From NCBI GenBank assembly GCA_963652075.1, contig CAVJRQ010000068.1:1-24030 (forward strand): a stretch of 24,030 nucleotides of DNA. The letters are read 5' to 3'. Both the position numbers and the translations under genes were made by a program. This stretch comes from Phocaeicola_A sp963652075. Lineage in GTDB: Bacteria; Bacteroidota; Bacteroidia; Bacteroidales; Bacteroidaceae. Positions within the stretch are counted from its first letter, which is position 1. Each line of letters starts with the position of its first letter. Shown here piece by piece: positions 16,348-23,480 of the stretch. The notes below the pieces were generated by a model. That model saw nothing but the letters and a program-made list of their open reading frames with translations. It did not search any database and was not told where the DNA came from.

Positions 16348-17271
16348 ATGGATTACCATATTATAGATGCCCACTCGCACCTGTGGCTGCGTCAGGACAC
16401 GGTGGTCAACGGACTGCCCGTCCGCACCCTCGGGAACGGCCGCTCCGAGTTCATGGGCGAGATACGCCAGATGGTGCCACCCTTCATGGTGGACGGACGC
16501 AACAGTGCGGAGGTGTTCCTCTCCAACATGGACTACGCCCAGGTCTCCGCTGCCGTGGTGACGCAGGAGTTTATCGACGGTTGCCAGAACGACTATCTGT
16601 GGGAGGTCGCCTCCCGCTACCCGGACCGCTTCTTCGTCTGCGGCATGTGCGAGTTCCGTCGTCCCGGATTCCTCCCGGAGGCGGAGGCGCTCATCGACAA
16701 AGGCTTCAAGGCCATCAAGATTCCCGCCCACCGGCTTCTCCTGCCCGAAGGCCGCGTGATGCTCAACACGCCCGAGATGATGCGGATGTTCAAGCTCATG
16801 GAACAGCGGGGCGTGATGCTCTCCATCGACTTGGCGGACGGTGCCACGCAGGTGGACGAGATGAAGGAGGTGATTGCCGAATGCCCCGGCCTGCGCATCG
16901 CCATCGGCCACTTCGGCATGGTGACGACGGACGGGTGGCAAGAGCAAGTCAAACTGGCGCGCCATCCGCACGTCATGATTGAGTCTGGCGGCATCACGTG
17001 GCTTTTCAACGACGAGTTTTACCCCTTCCGGGGGGCTGTGCGCGCCATCAGGGAGGCTGCCGACCTGGTGGGTATGGACAAGCTCATGTGGGGGTCGGAC
17101 TATCCGCGCACCATCACCGCCATCACCTACCGCATGTCGTACGACTTCGTCAGCAAGTCCACCGAGCTCACCGACGGGGAGAAAGCCCTCTTTCTGGGGC
17201 GCAACGCCGAGCGGTTCTATGGGTTCAGCCACCTGGTGGACTTACCTTATATAAAGAACATGTCCGAGTGA
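16348..17271 (+). CDS. Amidohydrolase-2 family metal hydrolase (sugar-lactonase-like)
   Basis: A 307-aa TIM-barrel metal-dependent hydrolase of the amidohydrolase-2 family (PF04909), which includes L-fuconolactonase, L-rhamnonolactonase and dicarboxylate lactonases as well as decarboxylases. Metal ligands can be seen: HSH (9-11), H188 in AIGHFG and D251 in WGSDYPR, with K124 in KAIKIPAH. The open frame extends far upstream inside the aldo/keto reductase gene, but the ATG at 16348 (MDYHIIDAHSHLW) is the natural start, 14 nt after the preceding stop. Next to a sugar dehydrogenase it most likely opens an aldonolactone. Some family members are decarboxylases, so this remains inference. Confidence 0.88.
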   Translation: MDYHIIDAHSHLWLRQDTVVNGLPVRTLGNGRSEFMGEIRQMVPPFMVDGRNSAEVFLSNMDYAQVSAAVVTQEFIDGCQNDYLWEVASRYPDRFFVCGMCEFRRPGFLPEAEALIDKGFKAIKIPAHRLLLPEGRVMLNTPEMMRMFKLMEQRGVMLSIDLADGATQVDEMKEVIAECPGLRIAIGHFGMVTTDGWQEQVKLARHPHVMIESGGITWLFNDEFYPFRGAVRAIREAADLVGMDKLMWGSDYPRTITAITYRMSYDFVSKSTELTDGEKALFLGRNAERFYGFSHLVDLPYIKNMSE

Positions 17272-17283
17272 CCCTGGTCACTC
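17266..17283. repeat. 18-bp palindrome overlapping the amidohydrolase stop
   Basis: GAGTGACC (17266-17273) and GGTCACTC (17276-17283) form 8-bp perfect arms around CT. The structure covers the TGA stop (17269-17271) and opens a 57-bp gap before the zinc dehydrogenase gene, the only sizeable gap in this operon. It could be an intercistronic RNA stem that affects stability or attenuation, or a DNA operator for a dimeric regulator. Confidence 0.5.
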
Positions 17284-17328
17284 CATATTATTAAACAGCA
17301 AAAGAACTAAAAAACCAAGATACCAAGT

Positions 17329-18345
17329 ATGAAAGCGATTCAAATCACAGCCCCCGAAGCCATGCAACTGGTGGAGGTGGAACGGCCGATCCCGAAGAGC
17401 GGTGAGGTCTTGTTGAAAATCAAATACGTCGGATTCTGCGGGTCCGACCTCAACACCTTCCGTGGGGCAAACCCCATGGTGAAACTTCCCATCATCCCTG
17501 GCCACGAGGTGGGAGCCGTCATCGAGGAGGTGGGAGAGGATGTACCCGTGAAGTTTGCCAAAGGCATGAGCGTCACCCTCAACCCCTATACCAACTGCGG
17601 CAAGTGCGCGTCGTGCCGCAACGGCCGCGTCAACGCCTGCGAGCACAACCAGACCTTCGGCGTGCAGCGCGACGGGTCGATGTGCGAATACCTTGCGTTG
17701 CCTTGGCAGAAGGTGATTCCTGCCGCCGGCATGACACCGCGTGACTGTGCCCTCATCGAGCCGATGAGCGTGGGCTTCCACGCCGTCAGCCGTGCACAGG
17801 TGACCGACATCGACACCGTGCTGGTTATCGGCTGCGGCATGATTGGCATGGGAGCCATCGTACGCGCTTCGCTGCGTGGCGCAACGGTCATCGCCGTGGA
17901 TCTCGACGACGAGAAGCTTGCCTTGGCCAAACGTGTGGGTGCGTCTTATGTCATCAATTCCAGTACCGAGGAGATCCACGCCCGTCTGCAGGAGATTACC
18001 GAAGGCTACGGGCCGGATGTCGTGATAGAGGCGGTGGGCAGTCCCGCTACCTACATCACCGCCGTCAACGAGGTGGGCTTCACCGGACGTGTCGTCTGCA
18101 TCGGCTATGCCAAGACGGACATCTCGTTCCAGACGAAACTCTTCGTGCAGAAGGAGATGGACATCCGCGGGTCGCGCAACGCGTTGCCTGCCGACTTCCG
18201 TGCCGTCATCCGCTATCTGGCCAAGGGAACCTGTCCCGTTGACGAACTTATTACCCGGGTAGTGGAGCCCGAAGGCGCGCTGGACGCCATGCGCGAGTGG
18301 GCGGCCGCTCCGGGCAAAGTGTTCCGCATCCTTGTCAAATTCTAA
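17329..18345 (+). CDS. Zinc-dependent alcohol dehydrogenase (MDR family)
   Basis: A 338-aa medium-chain dehydrogenase. Catalytic-zinc ligands are C37 (GFCGSD) and H59-E60 (PGHE), with E144 nearby. The structural-zinc cysteines are C90, C93, C96 and C104. The Rossmann loop is GCGMIG (168-173), and D191 at the end of beta-2 indicates NAD+ rather than NADP+. It resembles sorbitol/L-threonine dehydrogenase-type enzymes acting on polyols or sugar acids. In this operon it would suit a second oxidation of a sugar-acid intermediate. No dehydratase or aldolase is present nearby to complete a pathway. Confidence 0.92.
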   Translation: MKAIQITAPEAMQLVEVERPIPKSGEVLLKIKYVGFCGSDLNTFRGANPMVKLPIIPGHEVGAVIEEVGEDVPVKFAKGMSVTLNPYTNCGKCASCRNGRVNACEHNQTFGVQRDGSMCEYLALPWQKVIPAAGMTPRDCALIEPMSVGFHAVSRAQVTDIDTVLVIGCGMIGMGAIVRASLRGATVIAVDLDDEKLALAKRVGASYVINSSTEEIHARLQEITEGYGPDVVIEAVGSPATYITAVNEVGFTGRVVCIGYAKTDISFQTKLFVQKEMDIRGSRNALPADFRAVIRYLAKGTCPVDELITRVVEPEGALDAMREWAAAPGKVFRILVKF

Positions 18346-18358
18346 AACGCCGGGGAAC

Positions 18359-18664
18359 ATGTTAGTCTACAACACAACGTTCCAGATGGATTTGGCGGAT
18401 GCGCGCAACTTCGTGATTTGGATTGGCGAGTGCTACATACCCCAAGTGGAGGCGGACGGACGGTTGAGGAATCCCCGTCTGCTCCGCATCCTCAGTCACA
18501 AGGAGCAGGAGACGGAGTGCTTCTCGCTGCAGTGGGACGTGGAGGACTCCGCCGAGCTTCACCGTTGGCATACCGCCCAGGGCATGAGGCTCAACGAGGA
18601 GCTCGCCCGTGTATTCAAGGATAAGGTGGTGGGGTTCTCCACCCTGATGGAAGTTATCGAGTGA
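18359..18664 (+). CDS. DUF4286 family protein
   Basis: A 101-aa small soluble protein starting MLVYNTTFQMDLADARNFVIWIGECYIP, a pattern that matches the DUF4286 family of Bacteroidetes (function unknown, ferredoxin-like/dimeric barrel character inferred). The frame opens earlier at 18332 inside the dehydrogenase gene, but the ATG at 18359 (MLVYNTTF) is preferred because it lies 13 nt after that stop behind a CGGGGAAC purine stretch. Its stop overlaps the ruvC start (TGATG), so the two are translationally coupled. No function is assigned. Confidence 0.85.
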   Translation: MLVYNTTFQMDLADARNFVIWIGECYIPQVEADGRLRNPRLLRILSHKEQETECFSLQWDVEDSAELHRWHTAQGMRLNEELARVFKDKVVGFSTLMEVIE

Positions 18665-19263
18665 TGCCGTCGGTCGCTAAAGAGAAAATCATTCTGGGCA
18701 TCGACCCCGGCACCACCATCATGGGCTATGGGGTAATCCGCGTGACGGGAAACAAGGTTTCCATGGTCACCATGGGTGTCATCGATTTGCGCAAGTACGG
18801 CAACCACTACCTCAAGCTGGGCCGCATCTTCGAGCGCGTGACGGGCATCATCGAAGCCTACTTGCCGGACGAGCTTGCCATCGAGGCTCCTTTCTTCGGC
18901 AAGAACGTGCAGTCCATGCTCAAGCTGGGCCGTGCGCAGGGCGTTGCCATGGCGGCGGCCATCAGCCGCGACATCCCCATCACCGAGTACGCTCCGCTGA
19001 AGATAAAGATGGCGCTCACCGGCAACGGACAGGCCAGCAAGGAACAGGTGGCAGACATGCTTAAGCGCATCCTGAAGATTCCCGACGAGTCGATGCTCCC
19101 GTTCCTCGATGCCACCGACGGTCTTGCCGCCGCCTATTGCCATTTCCTCCAGTCGGGTAGCCCCCTCACCGAGAAGAGCTACCACAGCTGGAAGGATTTC
19201 ATCGCCAAGAACCCCGGCAAGGTCAATTCGCTCAGCCGGGGTCGTGGGAAGGACGTTACCGGA
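18664..19263 (+). CDS. ruvC: Holliday junction resolvase RuvC
   Basis: A 200-aa RNase-H-fold endonuclease that cuts Holliday junctions. All four acidic residues are present: D14 (GIDPG), E74 (AIEAPFFGKN), D149 and D152 (LDATDGLAAAYCH). The start codon is the ATG at 18664, which overlaps the DUF4286 stop (TGATG). The alternative GTG at 18661 is less likely. The stop codon occupies 19264-19266, after the last codon. RuvA and RuvB are not adjacent. It is the last gene of the plus-strand run that starts at 15389, and its stop is only 5 nt from the end of the convergent glycosidase gene, leaving no room for a terminator. Confidence 0.97.
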
Positions 19264-19271
19264 TAGTCTGT

Positions 19272-20873
19272 CTATTTCACCTCCGTGATGCGCAGCAGCA
19301 GGTAGGGTTTGCCGGGCAACGCGACGCGGCCGAAGTCCTTGTCGTAGATGCGGTAGCGTGTCGGCTTGCCGGTCACGAACGTCTTGGGACACTCCGTCAC
19401 CGTCATGTCCCACGTGTCGATAATCTCCACCCGGAAACGTGTCCCTTCCTTCAGACGCGGGTAGGCGGCGTTGCGCACGGGCAGGTCAAACTCCCATTCC
19501 GTCTTCACCTCCTTGCCCAGGTAAAGCATCAGGTAGTTCTCGCCTGCGGTGGAGGTGTAGCGGTCCCAGCTGCCGTCGCACAGCTGCAGCGGGTTGGGCA
19601 TCGCCTCCAGTATGCGGCGCATGAAACCGATGCGTTTCCAGCTCTCGCCCTGAAACTCGCCGCCCACGGCCAGGAAGTCCTTCCAGTAGTCCGTCGGACT
19701 GTCCATGTAACACTCCGAGTGGCTCACGTACGTGCCGCCCATCAGTCCCGTCCACATGCGGTAGAGCATCTCTTCGCCGCTCAGACTGCCCCAGCGGTTG
19801 TCCATGTTGCCCTCGTAGCACACCTCGTCGAAGATGACCGGCTTTTTGTAGATGTTGCGCACCGTGGCGGCTCCTTGCTGGCAATCCACCGGTGCCTGGT
19901 CCTGGATGCTGGCGTGCGTGATTTCCGGCAACCAGTAGGGATAGTATTTCGCCGTGTTGCTGTGGTTCGAGATCAGGTGACGGTAGGGGTCGTTGTCCAC
20001 CACCGTATGCATGAAGGCGTCCCAGTCCTCTGGTTTGCGTGCTTTCAGAAAGTCATACTCGTTGGCCAGCGACCACCATACGTTGCGGAAGGACGACAGC
20101 CGCGCCGTCACGTACTTCAGGTAGCGCGTGTTGGCCTCCATCGGCATGCGGTCGAATCCCCAGCGTCCCTCGTCGTAGGGGTGGAACAGAATCAGGTCCG
20201 CCTCCACGCCAATCTGCGCCAAGCGGTCGATGCACTGCTCCACGTGGTCGAAGTAGGCGGGGTTCGGACGGCTGAAGTCCCACTCGTACACGGGTCGTCC
20301 CTCGCTGTCCTTCTTCACCCGTTTCGTCTCGAAGGGGAAACGTTCCGGTTCGGGGAAGTCCTTGTCGAAGTTCTGTACCATAAGCAGCATGCGGACCTTG
20401 TTGAACTTCGACTCCGCCAACGCCCGCACCGTGCGGTCGGGATAGTCGCCCGCCACGTGCATCCAGTCGTAGGATGTCGTTCCCACGGGGTAGTAGCGCG
20501 TGCCGTCGGCATATTTGAAGTGCAGTCCGTCCGTCACCACTGGTCCGTGGTTGTCGGCGGAGGGAGCCGTGCAGACCAATGAACCCCGTTTGCCGTTGAG
20601 CTCCGCGGCGGTGCTCTGCGTGGTGTAGCTCCATTTCCCCTGTTTCACGGGCATGAACCGCACCTTGAAGAGGTTGTCGCCGGCATAGAATCCCGTCACC
20701 GTGACGGTCGTGTCCGGCCCCTCAAATACCGCTTTCAGCTCCGTGTCGAACGGATTTCCTTTTACTTTCGCTTCGATGGGGAGCTCGAATCGTCCCCAGC
20801 ACTCCACCTGCCGCTGAGCCGTCGCCGTCAGTGCGGTCAGGCATCCGAGTGCCAATAGCCATTTGTTTTTCAT
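19272..20873 (-). CDS. Secreted DUF5060/DUF4038 putative glycoside hydrolase
   Basis: A 533-aa exported protein with a Sec signal peptide (about 1-20, MKNKWLLALGCLTALTATAQ). It then has a DUF5060-like beta domain (about 22-100, CWGRFELPIEAKVKGNPF), a DUF4038-type (beta-alpha)8 glycosidase domain (about 115-430, YYPVGTTSYDWMHV) and a C-terminal beta domain (about 455-533) like DUF5605. Clan GH-A style residues are N271-E272 (SLANEYD, acid/base candidate) and E350 (VIFDEVCYEGN, nucleophile candidate). Related DUF4038 enzymes cleave plant or host glycans, but the substrate is unknown here. The frame is open upstream to 20984, but the ATG at 20873 gives the signal peptide and follows a promoter box at 20909-20916. 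No SusC/SusD pair adjoins it. Confidence 0.9.
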   Translation of the reverse strand: MKNKWLLALGCLTALTATAQRQVECWGRFELPIEAKVKGNPFDTELKAVFEGPDTTVTVTGFYAGDNLFKVRFMPVKQGKWSYTTQSTAAELNGKRGSLVCTAPSADNHGPVVTDGLHFKYADGTRYYPVGTTSYDWMHVAGDYPDRTVRALAESKFNKVRMLLMVQNFDKDFPEPERFPFETKRVKKDSEGRPVYEWDFSRPNPAYFDHVEQCIDRLAQIGVEADLILFHPYDEGRWGFDRMPMEANTRYLKYVTARLSSFRNVWWSLANEYDFLKARKPEDWDAFMHTVVDNDPYRHLISNHSNTAKYYPYWLPEITHASIQDQAPVDCQQGAATVRNIYKKPVIFDEVCYEGNMDNRWGSLSGEEMLYRMWTGLMGGTYVSHSECYMDSPTDYWKDFLAVGGEFQGESWKRIGFMRRILEAMPNPLQLCDGSWDRYTSTAGENYLMLYLGKEVKTEWEFDLPVRNAAYPRLKEGTRFRVEIIDTWDMTVTECPKTFVTGKPTRYRIYDKDFGRVALPGKPYLLLRITEVK

Positions 20874-20908
20874 TTGTACAGAAATAAGTTTGTAATTAGT
20901 ATTCTTGG

Positions 20909-20916
20909 CAAAGATA
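20909..20916 (-). promoter_or_regulatory. -7 box of the glycosidase gene
   Basis: CAAAGATA on the plus strand reads TATCTTTG on the minus strand, matching TAnnTTTG, 36 bp before the ATG at 20873. The match is identical to the acyl-CoA synthetase promoter -7 box. No TTTG is evident at the right upstream distance. Confidence 0.6.
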
Positions 20917-21036
20917 GCACGTTTGGTTCTACTTTTCGCGGTTTGTCGCACTTTTATCGTCCCGTCGTCTCTTGCTGATTGCATAGCCCTTCACGGAAGC
21001 ACACGTTCGTCAAATGTGTAAAATATGTTAACGGGT

Positions 21037-21046
21037 GGGGGGGGGG
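21037..21046. repeat. Run of ten G upstream of the fimbrillin gene
   Basis: An uninterrupted tract of ten G (with three more G at 21033-21035, separated by one T) lies 30 bp upstream of the probable -7 box of the fimbrillin gene. Homopolymer G tracts of this length are slippage-prone and are classical promoter-strength switches in surface-protein genes of other bacteria. Here that role is inference. Confidence 0.85.
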
Positions 21047-21075
21047 TAAGTGCCTGTTCGTCCCAATAATATGTC

Positions 21076-21083
21076 TACCTTCG
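21076..21083 (+). promoter_or_regulatory. Imperfect -7 box of the fimbrillin-like gene
   Basis: TACCTTCG is one base off TAnnTTTG and lies 48 bp before the ATG at 21132. No standard TTTG occurs 19 bp upstream. The ten-G tract ends about 6 bp before that -33 position. Confidence 0.4.
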
Positions 21084-21131
21084 CGCCGAATTTATACATT
21101 GTATTGTAAAACCATAAACGTATTTATTTAT

Positions 21132-21977
21132 ATGAGATTCGGTATGAAGTTACGCTTCCTTCACTTTTTGTCCGCTGCGGCGGCACTGTTGTGCGCCGCC
21201 TGTACGGCCGACTCCGGGCTCGACGGTACGCTCGCCAAGCCCCAACCCCTCGTTTTCACCGCCACGCAAGATGTGCTGACGGCCGATACCCGTGCCGCGG
21301 CAGACGGCACGTGGGTGGGTGACGGCACGGAGTACGTCGCCATACAGATTGACACCGAAGTGAAGAAGTACAAGGTGACCTCTACGGACGGTGCCTTGAC
21401 TCCAAATAGCGACAGCGACACTTTCTACCGAACGGACACAAAAGACCTTGCGGTCACTGCGTGGTATCCCTACTCGGACACGCAGCCGACCGGGCCGGAC
21501 ATCCAAGCTGACCAGAGCGATGCGGCGAACTGGGAGGCCAGCAACCTGATGACGGCTTCCGCCACCGCTACCTATGGCTCTGCCACTACTATGCTTGCGT
21601 TCACCCATTCGGCTTCCCGCATCAACATCCGCGTCGTGGATGGGGACGGCAAATCCGTCACCGGGGCAACGGTAAAGTGCCTTTTCACAGATCCACAGCT
21701 GACGGCGTACGAAGACGGCAGTGGCAATTACTCCTTCCTCGTCTCCCCGAATGCTTCTGTAACCAAGGATGCGGAGTTCATCAGCATCACCACCGTTGAC
21801 GGTGCTACTTACAAGGCTACCGCACCCGCAGCCGCCACCTTCGAAGGTGGCCAGAGCTACAGCTATCAGTTCACCCTCAAAAGTGATGCGACTACTACTA
21901 TTCCCTATCTTACCTTCAAGGCGGTCAGCGAACAGACCTTTACGATGAAGGCGGAGGATTCAATTATCCAAATATAG
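21132..21977 (+). CDS. Fimbrillin family lipoprotein, apparently truncated at the C-terminus
   Basis: A 281-aa exported lipoprotein. The signal peptide carries a lipobox LCAAC with lipidated Cys24. A fimbrillin/Mfa-like domain follows, recognisable from TRAAADGTWVGDGTEY, LAVTAWYPY, the SNLMTASATATYG strand and the hallmark LAFTHSASRINI. Such proteins form type V fimbriae or cell-surface anchors in Bacteroidales. The last four codons and the stop (21963-21977) lie inside the first copy of the long repeat. The sequence before it (YLTFKAVSEQTFTMKAED) looks like the beginning of a further beta domain that is then cut off. The gene has therefore probably lost its 3' part to the insertion of the adjacent cassette. 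The Met at 21144 is an alternative start that keeps the signal peptide. Confidence 0.8.
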   Translation: MRFGMKLRFLHFLSAAAALLCAACTADSGLDGTLAKPQPLVFTATQDVLTADTRAAADGTWVGDGTEYVAIQIDTEVKKYKVTSTDGALTPNSDSDTFYRTDTKDLAVTAWYPYSDTQPTGPDIQADQSDAANWEASNLMTASATATYGSATTMLAFTHSASRINIRVVDGDGKSVTGATVKCLFTDPQLTAYEDGSGNYSFLVSPNASVTKDAEFISITTVDGATYKATAPAAATFEGGQSYSYQFTLKSDATTTIPYLTFKAVSEQTFTMKAEDSIIQI

Positions 21978-22102
21978 ATATATGATTTTTCTTTTTTAGC
22001 TTCCAGCCGTCCTTTTCTACCGCTTTATCACCGGACTTGACGACAACCGTTTCCAAATAGGGATGACTTCGATTGTCAGGTTTCCCTCATCGCACGTACG
22101 TG
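21961..22102 (+). repeat. Long direct repeat, left copy (R1)
   Basis: This 142-bp element recurs at 23829-23971 in the same orientation. Positions 22002-22102 (101 bp) are identical to 23871-23971. The AT-rich first 41 bp differ at four positions plus one inserted base. It starts with CAATTATCCA and ends with the 10-bp palindrome CACGTACGTG (22093-22102). The copies bracket the hipBA operon. The fimbrillin gene ends within R1. No transposase, integrase or terminal inverted repeat accompanies it. Confidence 0.92.
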
Positions 22103-22187
22103 GGCTTATGAAAGTACGTTTTTATTGATATCTAAGATAATAAGGCTATATTTGCACGTAATATTGAACGTGTTGTTATGTGCAACA
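22103..22187. other. Gap between R1 and the end of hipA
   Basis: This 85-bp AT-rich stretch holds a fragment ATGAAAGTACGT (22108-22119). It resembles, in inverted orientation, part of the 22-bp tandem unit found beyond the right repeat copy. It also holds the orphan plus-strand promoter. A weak stem (GTGTT at 22170-22174, AACAC at 22191-22195) overlaps the hipA stop and may serve as a poor terminator. Confidence 0.5.
22124..22154 (+). promoter_or_regulatory. Orphan plus-strand promoter facing hipA
   Basis: ATTG (22124-22127), a 19-bp spacer and TATATTTG (22147-22154) fit the Bacteroides promoter pattern. It points into the 3' end of hipA, with an ATG at 22178 that opens only a short frame. 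The box context GCTAnnTTTGCACnTAA is shared with the hipB promoter at the other end of the cassette. Confidence 0.5.
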
Positions 22188-23480
22188 TTAAACACATCCC
22201 CGGTTGTCGCTCACGCATTCCACCCGTGCGGCGATTTCCTTTTTTATCGTTCCTATCCATTCTTCTCCGACACCGGCCTCCCGGCCGTATTCCGGGTAAC
22301 GCAAGATGATGCCTATGGCCTTTTCTATGAACGGTTCTGCGGCCTTTATACCGTACTGGTGGGCTACTTCCAGTAAATCGTCTGCTGTAATGCCCTCCGT
22401 CTTGTTGTTGACCGTCATGCTATGGCGGTTGACGTAATACGGTGCCTCTGGATCGACCGAGAACGTGTAGTCGTAGGCCGGAGCAACGTGCCAACACCCG
22501 TTGCCGTCCATCAGGAAACTGAAATTCTTGCTGTGGTCATCGACATTTCCACCTAGCACGTTCAGCACCATCGAGCAGAACAGTTGCCGGAGTTCCCCCG
22601 GCGGCACGCCGATACGGCAGGCCGTGTCGAACAGGACTTCGTAAGAATCCGCCGAGGGGTTCATGGCCGCCAATGTCTGGATATGTACCTTTTTGCCGTT
22701 CCGGCGGTCGAAACGCTCGGTCAGGAAGTGCGCTGTCTGTCCGCTTTCCAGCAGGCGGCTCGGCATCATCTGAAGCCCGGTGTCCACAGCTATCAGGTAA
22801 TAGCTGTATTCTATCCGTGTTGTCGGCATTTTTTGGTGTTCGTCGAATTTGACAATCATCGGCGTGTAGCCCGGATAAGGGGTCGCCACCTGTCCGGAGT
22901 AACATTGTCCCTCCTCGAAATTGACGTTGACCACTGCCTTGGGCCGTCGCCCTCCTGCGGACGTACCCACCTTGAACAGGCTCTCGACCATCAGGTTGCC
23001 AGACACCGGGACGTTGAACCGTCCGGCTTCTTCGAAAGCCTGCCGGGCCAGTCGGTAGAGGTCGGCAATCTCCACCTTGAACGGTGTCTCCAGTTCCTCG
23101 GCAGTGGGCGGAACGAATTCCAATGCCCCCATGCCACGCCGTCCGATATAGGCGAGACGGTCGAGGGCGGACAAGTCCCTCATACGGATATGATGCACTT
23201 TGGCCCATTCGTTGAACACGGTGTTTCCCCAATGGTCGGGCAGTGAATCGGCTATGAACGACGGCAGGCCGCCGAAAAGCCGATCTTCATCGGGATAGAC
23301 CGGTAGGCCGCGCTGTGCGGCAACCCCTTTTATCGGCGCACGGAGCGGGGCAATGTCGTAACCGTCGCGGACATAATCGCTGTCGAAGTAGAAACAGGCT
23401 TTGCTGCGGTGTCCTTCCCGGTTGGCGACAAGCGTGCCGACTTTTTTGTCCCATAGGATTACATCGAGACTTTCTATCAT
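22188..23480 (-). CDS. hipA: HipA family serine/threonine kinase toxin
   Basis: A 430-aa toxin of a type II HipBA module. HipA kinases stop growth by phosphorylating a cellular protein (GltX in E. coli K-12). The N-terminal subdomain (about 1-110) is followed by the glycine-rich loop GTSAGGRRPK (172-181), where S174 corresponds to the autophosphorylated S150 of E. coli HipA. The ATP-binding Lys is K211 (MIVKFD), followed by ERFDR (255-259), catalytic D314 in NVDDHSKNF and the metal-binding D337 in APAYD. The kinase therefore appears intact. Its ATG overlaps the hipB TGA by 4 nt (ATGA), coupling toxin to antitoxin. The target is not predictable from the sequence. Confidence 0.95.
   Translation of the reverse strand: MIESLDVILWDKKVGTLVANREGHRSKACFYFDSDYVRDGYDIAPLRAPIKGVAAQRGLPVYPDEDRLFGGLPSFIADSLPDHWGNTVFNEWAKVHHIRMRDLSALDRLAYIGRRGMGALEFVPPTAEELETPFKVEIADLYRLARQAFEEAGRFNVPVSGNLMVESLFKVGTSAGGRRPKAVVNVNFEEGQCYSGQVATPYPGYTPMIVKFDEHQKMPTTRIEYSYYLIAVDTGLQMMPSRLLESGQTAHFLTERFDRRNGKKVHIQTLAAMNPSADSYEVLFDTACRIGVPPGELRQLFCSMVLNVLGGNVDDHSKNFSFLMDGNGCWHVAPAYDYTFSVDPEAPYYVNRHSMTVNNKTEGITADDLLEVAHQYGIKAAEPFIEKAIGIILRYPEYGREAGVGEEWIGTIKKEIAARVECVSDNRGCV

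Noticed and set aside
18332..18664. L-rhamnose/L-fucose mutarotase completing the sugar cluster
   Set aside because: Size and context invited this, but the N-terminal MLVYNTTF pattern fits DUF4286 and no mutarotase motif is seen.
21977..22102. Remnant coding sequence inside the long repeat (minus strand, about 30 open codons)
   Set aside because: Two of the three minus-strand frames are open for 24 or more codons. The open stretch lacks a start and any recognisable family, and the two copies end differently, so coding origin cannot be supported.
22125..22376. 83-codon plus-strand frame beginning in the R1-hipA gap
   Set aside because: Most of it runs antisense to the hipA 3' end, its start lies upstream of the orphan promoter -7 box, and it shows no family features.
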